Positions 20,701 through 27,391 of a DNA stretch of 27,391 nucleotides are shown in pieces. Source of the stretch: Saccoglossus kowalevskii (Eukaryota; Hemichordata; Enteropneusta; Harrimaniidae); the NCBI RefSeq assembly GCF_000003605.2, contig NW_003153252.1, forward strand, positions 31,037-58,427. The letters are read 5' to 3'. The translations under genes were made by a program, and so were the position numbers. The notes under the pieces are model-generated. The model worked only from the letters and a program-made list of their open reading frames with translations, was not told the DNA's origin and made no database searches. How positions within the stretch are numbered: position 1 is the stretch's first letter; every line of letters begins with the position of its first letter.

Positions 20701-23700
20701 TGCAGTTTCAACTTAGCTAAAACTTGGAAACCCAACATTGAAAATGGGGCTTAAATTTTACTTCTGAGCACATTTTTCATGCACTATTGTGTCAAAAAGT
20801 TGTATTACAGATAAACCAATCAATTTGGGTGACACAGTGCAAAAGAGCAACATTGAAAAAAAAGTTGTTCTTTCCATTTTTTCCCCCTAAGGAAGATTCT
20901 TGGTGAGTACATAAGACATTTAAATGCAGCATACTCCTGAACATGCAACAGCCACAGTATTTACCTCTAATTATGCATTTTATCTTTCAAGACTGCATAC
21001 CCAAATTTCAGTCCTTGGATTTTAATTGATCTTCTTCTTAATTTATTTGGCTATAAAACATGACAATCTAGACACAATTTATGTAAAATGCAGTGCGACT
21101 ATTACAGCCTCTTGAGAATCTAGATAGAAATGTAACGAATAAAAAATTCATGATGGATACAAACTACACTGTGTGTTCTTCACACTCATGATTATCTGAC
21201 TGTGAGATTATAAATTAAATAAATGCTGATATGCATTAATACTTCTATAATAAGTCATAGTTAATGACATAGTCCCTGTTGGAATACGGGGGAATGTTAT
21301 TTATTCCAAAAAATAGTGTAATATGGACCAAAGTCATAGCTAGTAATTGAGAGTGAATAATTGGCTGGTTTGGTATCAACAGAAATTAGACGTATTAAAT
21401 GAATCTTCCAAAATCGAAATATATGGTCAGAAATGAAACAATATTTGTCCCAGGCAAAGTACTAGGCACATGCAAAGAATGAACAGATTTGGTCCACAGG
21501 GTTTTGAAATATGATTCGGGATGGATAGACAGACAGACAGACAGACAGACAGAGAGAGAGGCAGAAAGAGATCAAATCAGTCAAATAACCCTGTGTACTT
21601 TTGTACTATATAACACATTGTCTGTTGACTCGCTTTTTCCATTGATTCTTATATTTCAGTGAATCTTACAGCAGGAAATGTAATAATATATTGTGCAAAA
21701 TTGCTACTTTTGATTTTTTTTTTGTGAAAATAACTTTGTGTGACAATTTACTTTCACTGATAAATTAAACCTGCTCCCTGAGTTGTGAAGTTTATTAGGG
21801 AGCGAAAGTAGATCAAAAGAAATCTAAGGACAACCACATCTTATGAAGGATATCATTCACGGTTAATCTTCGGTTTTCTTTTTTTCCTGGTTTCTGTAGC
21901 AATTTTTTCAAACTTCCAGTTTTTCTGTTATTGAAAGAAAAAAGATTTTAATTTACAAATCAAATTTATGTTTTTCAATATTGTAATAAGATGAAGTAAA
22001 AACTGATTCAGACAGGTTGCACAGTGTCAGTCATTTTGGGATGTTCAATTTAGACTGGTTTTACTATCGGTCAGTCCATTTAAGGTGTTCAGTTTAGGTT
22101 TCACTGTAAATGGTATTTGCTTAAGACATTTTTTCATACATGCGACTAAAAAAATAAAATAAAACCGTACCTGTTCCATCGATACAAAGTGAAAAGCACG
22201 AGCAACACGATATGAAGTCCCAATAAAGTAAATTGAAAATAACGATTCAAAAATAATTCTTCGCCGAGAAACCTCCAGTTTACTGTCCACTTGAAAAAAA
22301 ACTGCCGACCCAGATCAAAGGATCGCATCAGATAACCCTTAGGATTTTCAAGTAGGAATGGTACCGCTAAGATTACCTGTGAAGTGAAACAGAGTAGAAA
22401 TTATATGACTAATAAGATAACTATATGTTATTCTATTTACAGGAAAGCGAGATGCTCCTACTAAACATGAATGGCAAATAGTTATAAGATGCTGTATTGT
22501 TCGATTTACGATCGAGTTACAAAAATGACCACGCCCATATTTCAGAAACCATGCCCAACTTTTTGCAACCATGCCCAAATTGTAACTCGATGTTCAATTT
22601 ACAGTCACGGGCAGCATATATTTTTATTTTTGTTAAACGTCCACTTTTAGTAACTCAAACTTTAATTAAGAGTTGACCGAACTTCCAGTTAGAATTTCTG
22701 TTTCGCTTAACCTTGTATATTTCCCTGTGATTTGAAGTTCGGATAACTGATAATAAAAATTTGCGTTACTAAATTTGAACAGTAAACAAAACCAAAAATC
22801 TATGTTGCCCGTAGGTTTGAGTTACTTAAGCATAATAAAAATATATTTTGCCTGTAACTGGAAGTTCTGTTAATGGTTAGTTGAAGGCAGTTGCAATTTG
22901 GGCGTGGTTTTGCAAAAGTGGGCATGGTTTATGAAATATGTTGCCTGTAACTGGAAGTTCTGTTAATGGTTAGTTGAAGGCAGTTGCAATTTGGGCGTGG
23001 TTTTGCAAAAGTGGGCATGGTTTATGAAATATGGTCGTGATCATTTTTGTAACTCAATGTTCGATACACGAACAATACAACATCACAATAGTTATACATT
23101 GTATGCTTAAATATGTAAATGAGTATAGAGGCCTGGAAGTTAACTCACTTGTACAACAGCACATATAAATAACCTAGGTATGGTTGCCAAAAAGCCAAAT
23201 TCTGTGAGCAGCAATATCAACAATCCCGGTGCAAACAACAGAACATTCATTTTAATGGACACAGCAATACTGAAAAATAAAGTCAAAACAAATGAAAGTC
23301 AGATATATTCTCAATAATGGAAGTCAGAATCTTTTTAGGAAAAAAGTATGGAACAAAAATGTGGATTTATTCAGTGAAAGATGACAAAAGATGACATTTA
23401 TGTACCAACAGCAAATCCAGAAAAAATAGCCTTCAATTAATTAGTTTATTCCCACATGAGGACACACGTCCTAAATGTCATTGTGTGTCATATATAGTGG
23501 AAATATAGTGATTTATTAATTTGCAAACTTGTGTTTAATAAATCATATATCATGTTGTTTTTCTATTCATCCTATGTATGCATTTCGAACAATTTTGTCA
23601 GCAGTAACTAATATTTAATTTGTGTACATGCGTCCTAAGCTTCTTAGCATATCATACTCATTTGCATACGTGTAGGCCATTTCTTGAATGTACTTTGCTG

Positions 23701-26700
23701 CATGAAGTGATTGTGTTTGAGGATAGTTTATCATCTGCGATTAATCAAATAATTTTATTCTAATTATTGAGCCAATCAATTTATGGCTATAGAGACACAT
23801 TGGTAAAACTTTTATTAAATTATAGGCTATCGGTACATGTAGTTCTACCAAGGGACTTCACATATCTCATCAACAGTAAAACAGCAAGCATTTGTGACAT
23901 CTCATTTGGGGACAAATTCTGTGCGTTGCTATGGTGAAGTGGGAAACTATTAGAAATGGCGAAATCATCAAATGCAAAAATAATTTGTCTAGTCACTGAA
24001 CAAGTCGACTAGTTGGTGATGACATAATGTCAAATAGCGTGCATGGATGAGATTTGTCTCTTCGAAGGTGTAATATGAAAATACTACATGGCTTCATGTC
24101 ACTGATATTCAATGATACATGTTGGTGTAATAAATATAATCAGAGGTACATTACTTGGGGTTTGCAACTCTGGTGACACGATACCAAGATCCCGTTTCAA
24201 TCTCGCTCTCGCATAAGCGTTCCGACTCAGAAAAATGCGAATGCGCATGCCCGAGGTAACTTGGATACTGGAATGTCCAGGTGGATCAAAATAGCTGTTC
24301 TCGATATGGCGAATTACGATAACTATATTTTCTGTACATTTTCGACGTATTCCATTTTTTCACTATGAATGTGGTAATACATGCTTTATTGTTTTATTAC
24401 AAACCGCCTATGTCATGTCAGAAGGTCGTAGCATCAGCCTAGCTATCTACGAGATGAAACTTGAATGGGATCTTGGCATGATGTCACCATACAGTACTAT
24501 GTGCGTTGCAAACCCATGGTACTGTACCTCTGATAATAATAACATATACATTACCTGAACCAAAAACATCCCCATGACCATTTCTTATCTATGAACAAAT
24601 TAACTGCCAGATACAGGAATATCATAGCGATAGGGTCGTTGAAAAGACGCAAGATAAATATAGAATGAATTCTGTACGACGTGCAACACATGAATATTAA
24701 TACGTAGGGTGGGCACTGGAACAAAACAAAGCACAACTATTACAACTTTGCCCAGCGATGTATGTTGGATGGGCAATGAAACAAAACATAGCACAACTAT
24801 TACAACCTTGCCCAGTGGCATACGTAGGATGGGCAATGAAACAAAACATAGCACAACTATTACAACCTTGCCCAGTGGCATACATAGGATGGGCAATGAA
24901 GTAAAACATAGCACAACTATTACAACCTTGCCCAGTGGCATACATAGGATGGGCAATGAAATAAAACATAGCACAACTATTACAACCTTGCCCAGCGATG
25001 CATGTTGGATGGGCAATGAAATAAAACATAGCACAACTATTACAACCTTGCCCAGTGGCATACATAGGATGGGCAATGAAGTAAAACATAGCACAACTAT
25101 TACAACCTTGCCCAGCGGTGTGCATAGAATGGGACTTAAACAAAACAAAGGACTATTATTTAGTACTTGCTCTGTGGGGCATACATACGGTTATCACCAT
25201 CTTGTTCCACTGAGGCAGAATTCGGGGCAATTTACTCAGTGATTAAATTTGAAAACATTCCAACTTCGGACTTCATATTTGAGATGTATCTAGAACTGTT
25301 ATCTATTTTTGCTAAGTGATAACAAAACAATGCTAACCTTCTGCTTTATATATAAAATGAATATGATTGGAACAAAGCATGAATATGATTGGAACCAAAG
25401 AAAATAGAACAAAGCATGAAAACTTGATGGACCAATCAGAATAGTGGTACCATTACTTGTTACTGGCCTCGTTTGCCATGACATTTGGGATAGGACCTAC
25501 CCAAATATAGGTTGGTAATTGCAAGTATATAAAAACAATAACACTTTAGAATAATACACATTTCTTTAACTTTAAAAACAATTTTTAAAACGATGCGTTA
25601 CTTTTTTTTCAATTGCTGAAGGAGTTCTGAGAAGATAATTAAGTTGATTAATTGGTAATTTAAAGGTGGTTGAAATATTAGTATTTTGGTGATTCAAAGG
25701 ACCAGTCATTGCGCAATGCACATTTACGTTGCATGGGACCCATAGCAAACATGACATGGAGATACAATGATAAAATGAGTTGCTATGGCAACAAATTCTA
25801 GAAAGTTGATGCACTGAAGCTAGCCTGCACTGAAGTTTATGGTGTCTAATCACCAAATCAAACATAAATTTCTTTATTTTAGGAATGTCTTCAAAATTCA
25901 ATTTCACGATTTTATTGGATAAAACTTCTCATGAAATGTACAAAATATAAATCCTCACAATGCTTACGAAGTGTGGAATAAAACACTGAATACACTCAGT
26001 GAAATTTTCACTGCTACAAAATTTCATTCCAAATATTTTACTGATTCACAAAATCATGCGTACAGAGCACTTAGTTACATACTCACTTTGGCTGTTCTTT
26101 GATATATCCTAAACACCAACAATAAATTAATTAGATAAAAGCCTGAAAAGATGTACTGTGCTAGTCGTATATTCGCACCATATCCAGTGATGTAGTACAA
26201 TCCAAGGTAAAAATAAACAAAACCTGCCGGATATCTACAAATTAGAACATAAGACAAATAAACATAAAATCTAGGCCTAGGTCTAGATAGGTTTCGATAA
26301 ATACAGGTTAGATTAGTCTGCCTGATAGGAAATTAAAAAAAAAGATGATGCTTTGATTATCAACTTTTTCAACAATATATATTTCAGGTTCAGCATTGAA
26401 AAGTTGTGCACTCTTGGCACAACATACGCATTCCTTTTTATCGTTATCAATATTTATAAATTCAAACTAAAACGAGAGGTTCTATTGGCTGATAGAATAA
26501 CATAAAAACATTTACATGCATGCACTTGTTGGCTGGTTGGATTCAACTGGCATTTAAATTTACAAATATTTATAAAGTTGAAGGAAATGGGATTGTTGTG
26601 CCGAGTGTAACACTAAATGTTTATGTATTTTTGAATTTGGGGATAACACTGGTATTACAAGAAGCAATATTGATATTTAAATGTAAATCTTTATCTATAA

Positions 26701-27052
26701 GTTTCAAACAAATATAAATGTGCTTAAATCTGGAATAATACAGGGAATTACTCAAAGAATGTTTTTTATAATATGTTGCTATGAAACATTGCAGTGTAAA
26801 CAAGATATAATCTCAGCAACTGCAATATCAGCACTGGTTATATGAAGAAACATGCAAAATAGTGCAAGTTACAATAGAATTCAATAGAGATTTGAAATTT
26901 AAATTTATGCTACCAGTACTGTGGATTCATTTTGACATATACCGGTACTTACACAAGTGGTCCTGTTCCTCCTTTTAGTTTCATATAATCATAGGTACCA
27001 TTGACAACGCCTTCAACTTCATCCATGTATGCTTCCCAATCTATCTCGGTAT
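17553..27052 (-). CDS. ALG3: ALG3, Dol-P-Man:Man5GlcNAc2-PP-dolichol alpha-1,3-mannosyltransferase (eight exons, 5' partial)
   Basis: Gene-level entry. In coding order the exons are 27052-26953, 26234-26087, 24715-24555, 23269-23149, 22376-22171, 21924-21854, 18834-18699 and 17778-17553. Phases agree at every junction. Together they encode 388 residues plus stop, lacking the first exon (N-terminal cytosolic part and first membrane span), which lies past the right edge. ALG3 is a GT58, multi-pass ER enzyme that adds the first lumenal mannose from dolichol-phosphate-mannose in N-glycan precursor assembly. Signature blocks in order are [97 protein letters not shown] and [15 protein letters not shown]. 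One intron is U12-type AT-AC; the others are GT-AG. No coding damage was found, so it is probably functional. Confidence 0.95.
17870..18256 (-). repeat. Minisatellite, 74/57-bp units
   Basis: In the last ALG3 intron. Clear units start at 17980, 18054, 18111 and 18185 (spacings 74, 57, 74), each beginning GAACATGAA/GAACATAAA and ending TGAATACAG. More degenerate repeats extend left to about 17870. The 57-bp unit lacks 17 bases bounded by ACATG direct repeats, as expected for replication slippage. Confidence 0.85.
18627..18678. repeat. 26-bp direct duplication (two copies)
   Basis: CTCTAGTAGGCATTTCC followed by AGTAGGCAT, then repeated with one change. It lies 20 bp past the donor of ALG3 exon 8, inside the last intron. 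Confidence 0.75.
18699..18834 (-). CDS. ALG3: ALG3 exon 8 (after the AT-AC intron)
   Basis: It starts after the AC at 18836-18835. Two bases complete Asp, then 44 codons encode [40 protein letters not shown] and PSVL, then two bases of Arg. The donor is TTAAG|GTAGGT. The block from IVFVLF onward aligns without gaps to other ALG3 proteins, which fixes the 5' border to within a few bases. An AG at 18868-18867 would bring a TAA at 18847-18845 into frame and is rejected. Confidence 0.93.
18835..18854 (-). promoter_or_regulatory. ALG3: U12-type branch site and AC 3' splice site
   Basis: TTTTCCTTAAC at 18854-18844 contains the U12 branch consensus (TTCCTTAAC). It is followed by CTGTCTT and the terminal AC at 18836-18835. 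The branch A to splice site distance of about 10 nt is in the short range required by U12 introns. There is no AG between the branch site and the exon. Confidence 0.88.
19300..19945. repeat. Tandem repeat, about 157-bp unit, about four to five copies
   Basis: Units aligned on AAGTCGAAAATATCAC start at about 19306, 19458, 19615, 19772 and 19919 (spacings 152, 157, 157, 147). Middle units are the most alike (CCAAAATTAGAGAATTAAAG, ATGTAGTACCTATATATG). It lies in the U12 intron of ALG3. The array ends in a GACGACGGAC-type patch (19936-19971) and AGCTCCGCTGT. A related AGCTCCGCTGTTAGC lies at 19034, so 19015-20030 may be one dispersed repeat unit of unknown class. Confidence 0.8.
20094..20396 (+). 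mobile_element. Longer TTAA element related to MITE family A
   Basis: TTAA flanks at 20094-20097 and 20393-20396. The left end is AGAGTAGTCGTCATGCTTCG. The right end read inward is AGGGCGGTGGTCGCCGCGC, close to family A. At about 300 bp it is twice the length of the other copies, and the extra interior carries a potential first exon at 20152-20232. It lies in the ALG3 U12 intron, with the potential exon in the opposite orientation to ALG3. Confidence 0.72.
20152..20232 (+). CDS. Possible captured first exon inside the TTAA element
   Basis: An ATG in good context (AAAGATGG) opens 27 codons ([27 protein letters not shown]) followed directly by GTAAGG, a strong donor, in phase 0. If not spliced, the frame stops about 11 codons later. 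No family is recognised. It could be a transduplicated host exon, the first exon of a lost transposase, or chance. Confidence 0.3.
20397..21844. other. Remainder of the U12 intron
   Basis: AT-rich with no exon seen. A short (GACA)n run lies at about 21529-21551, followed by GAGA. Confidence 0.5.
21845..21853 (-). promoter_or_regulatory. ALG3: U12-type 5' splice site (ATATCCTTC)
   Basis: Immediately after exon 7. The minor-spliceosome AT-AC donor consensus is ATATCCTTT; this site differs only at the last base. There is no usable GT in a phase that would join to the next exon. Confidence 0.88.
21854..21924 (-). CDS. ALG3: ALG3 exon 7 (small, upstream of the U12 intron)
   Basis: The acceptor is tttcaataacag (AG at 21926-21925). 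The exon is 71 bp: one base completing Arg, 23 codons ([23 protein letters not shown]) and one base of Asp. The peptide is the variable, basic cytosolic loop of ALG3 ending in the conserved LTxN before the IV..LF.SNFIG block. A nearer AG at 21895-21894 gives the wrong phase. The donor is AATG|ATATCCTTC, a U12-type site, not GT. Confidence 0.92.
22171..22376 (-). CDS. ALG3: ALG3 exon 6
   Basis: The acceptor is gtttcacttcacag and the donor AACAG|GTACGG. Its 68 codons encode [46 protein letters not shown] and a membrane span ending LYRWN, then two bases of Arg. The FDLGRxFxxxWTVNWRF motif is the most conserved ALG3 signature. Confidence 0.97.
22487..23088. mobile_element. Foldback / Mutator-like non-autonomous element
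   Basis: Long inverted repeats of about 100 bp: the left arm starts GATGCTGTATTGTTCG (22488) and the right arm ends CGAACAATACAACATC (23085). Both continue through GAGTTACAAAAATGA and CACGNCCATATTTCA to GCCCAAATTG. Flanking direct repeats ATAGTTATA lie at 22478-22486 and 23089-23097. A 9-bp target duplication with long TIRs fits MULE-type elements. A second inner pair (GGGCAGCATATATTT versus ATGTTGCCC) makes it a nested palindrome. It fills most of the 772-bp ALG3 intron. Confidence 0.72.
22848..23033. repeat. Exact 93-bp tandem duplication in the foldback element
   Basis: TTGCCTGTAACTGGAAGTTC begins at 22848 and again at 22941. The two units appear identical over their whole length, each ending GTTTATGAAATATG. 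It duplicates part of the right arm, so it happened after insertion or during mobilisation. Confidence 0.9.
23149..23269 (-). CDS. ALG3: ALG3 exon 5
   Basis: The acceptor is tttatttttcag and the donor GTACAA|GTGAGT. One base completes Ser, then 40 codons encode [40 protein letters not shown]. The [12 protein letters not shown] block is diagnostic of ALG3. Confidence 0.95.
23270..24140. other. ALG3 intron, left part
   Basis: About 870 bp of AT-rich intron, no exon or repeat recognised. Confidence 0.5.
24141..24532. mobile_element. hAT-like MITE, 392 bp
   Basis: TIRs start CAGAGGTACATTAC (left) and CAGAGGTACAGTAC (right, inverted). Both continue into GGGTTTGCAAC and, after a small indel, GGTGACA with CCAAGATCCC. 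The CAGAGG start suits hAT elements. The 8-bp flanks AATATAAT and ATAATAAT match at six positions, a weak target duplication. The interior has no coding capacity. It ends 22 bp from the donor of ALG3 exon 4. Confidence 0.75.
24555..24715 (-). CDS. ALG3: ALG3 exon 4 (flanked by a minisatellite)
   Basis: The acceptor is tgttttgttccag and the donor TTCAG|GTAATG. It encodes [37 protein letters not shown] and [10 protein letters not shown], then two bases. The first residue is Cys where other ALG3 proteins have Val. Its first 16 bases plus the splice site are copied, in diverged form, in the 60-bp minisatellite next to it. A hAT-like MITE ends 22 bp past its donor. Confidence 0.95.
24700..25148 (-). 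repeat. 60-bp minisatellite derived from an ALG3 splice acceptor
   Basis: Seven units at exact 60-bp spacing (24721, 24781, 24841, 24901, 24961, 25021, 25081 and edges). On the minus strand each unit reads ATGTTTTGTTTCATTGCCCA, TCCTATGTATGCC. The exon-proximal edge reads TTTTGTTCCAG then TGCCCACCCTACGTAT, so the unit contains the intron 3' end and 16 bases of exon. Internal units have TCAT where the real site has CCAG. Two subtypes (CCCAGYGATG versus CCCAGTGGCA on the plus strand) are interspersed. The unit length is a multiple of three, so it makes long false ORFs. Confidence 0.95.
25149..26086. other. ALG3 intron, remainder
   Basis: No exon. A short local duplication (GAATATGATTGGAAC) occurs at about 25359 and 25381. 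Confidence 0.5.
26087..26234 (-). CDS. ALG3: ALG3 exon 3
   Basis: The acceptor is ttctaatttgtag and the donor AAA|GTGAGT. One base completes the Val codon, then 49 codons encode [29 protein letters not shown] and [13 protein letters not shown]. It contains one or two membrane spans. It ends in phase 0. Confidence 0.95.
26235..26952. other. ALG3 intron
   Basis: 718 bp, GT-AG, AT-rich; nothing recognised inside. Confidence 0.6.
26953..27052 (-). CDS. ALG3: ALG3 exon (second coding exon, first in window)
   Basis: The minus-strand acceptor is taaaattag (AG at 27054-27053) and the donor is CTTGT|GTAAGT. Two bases finish the codon before TEIDW. Then 32 codons encode [32 protein letters not shown] and two bases of a Val codon. 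This is the conserved first lumenal segment of ALG3. The upstream exon must end in phase 1 and lies outside the window. Confidence 0.95.
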
Positions 27053-27391
27053 CTAATTTTAAAAACAGATTTTCACAAAAATTTACAACCATTCCCTATT
27101 TTATTAATAATTCTGAAGAATTTAATCTAGAATTATTAACTCTTTTATTCAAAAGAAAAGCCAAATACAAAATAGTAAGACAAAAATAATCTAGATCTCT
27201 AAAATGCATCTCTTTTCTAAAATGTGATATTTGTAAATTTAATTATTAATTATAATTATAATTATTTGATAGTAGTAATACACTTATTTGATGAAATGAA
27301 CATATTTGCATAATAAGCATTACAAAGTCATTATCATTCCAACCAGATGTAAGGATAATAATACAAAACTTTAGTAGTAATAATATCTTTA
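27053..27391. other. ALG3 intron, running off the window
   Basis: Very AT-rich. No exon encoding the ALG3 N-terminus was found, so the first coding exon lies beyond the right edge. Confidence 0.55.

Noticed and set aside
24700-25148. CRISPR-like array of regular repeats
   Set aside because: Units are contiguous with no unique spacers, and the context is a eukaryotic intron.
24600-25242. Long open frames of about 150-180 codons on both strands
   Set aside because: Created by the 60-bp minisatellite, whose unit is a multiple of three; none is in the frame of ALG3 exon 4 beyond the real acceptor.

Overview
This is a eukaryotic, metazoan window: AT-rich, intron-dense, full of non-autonomous DNA transposons, minisatellites and one decayed LINE, with a 390-base run of N. 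Two host genes were rebuilt exon by exon from splice signals, reading-frame phase and recognisable protein families. They lie tail to tail. The species cannot be fixed from sequence alone. An invertebrate (deuterostome such as a cephalochordate, hemichordate or echinoderm, or a mollusc) fits the gene structures, the retained U12-type intron and the TTAA-flanked (Kolobok/T2-like) MITEs; this is inference.

Plus strand, left part: the 3' portion of a VWA5B-type gene (von Willebrand factor A domain-containing protein 5B family) in seven phase-consistent exons: 2532-2805, 3482-3621, 4495-5032, 6638-6900, 8099-8237, 8674-8793 and 9085-10184 (stop). Together they are exactly 858 codons including the stop. 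Two further candidate exons (1335-1514, 2086-2237) are phase-compatible with this chain, but neither shows the VWA fold expected upstream. Introns carry a 470-bp compound tetranucleotide array (2917-3390) and TTAA-flanked MITEs.

Middle, 10185-17513: intergenic. It holds two intact TTAA MITEs (11256-11385, 11723-11855), an inverted-repeat element spanning the assembly gap (about 14945-15446), and an L1/Tx1-like LINE reverse transcriptase relic on the minus strand (about 15500-16830).

Minus strand, right part: ALG3, the ER alpha-1,3-mannosyltransferase that starts lumenal extension of the dolichol-linked oligosaccharide. Eight coding exons run from 27052 down to the stop at 17553; the first exon (N-terminus) lies beyond the right edge. 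The most notable observation is that one ALG3 intron (21853 down to 18835) is a U12-type AT-AC intron: donor ATATCCTTC, branch site TTTTCCTTAAC and terminal AC 10 nt later. With it the protein reads cleanly from LTVN into [13 protein letters not shown]; conventional splicing would give an in-frame stop. ALG3 introns also carry a 60-bp minisatellite that grew out of the 3' splice site and first 16 bases of an exon, a hAT-like MITE 22 bp from the donor of that same exon, a Mutator-like foldback element, and a TTAA element that carries a possible captured first exon.
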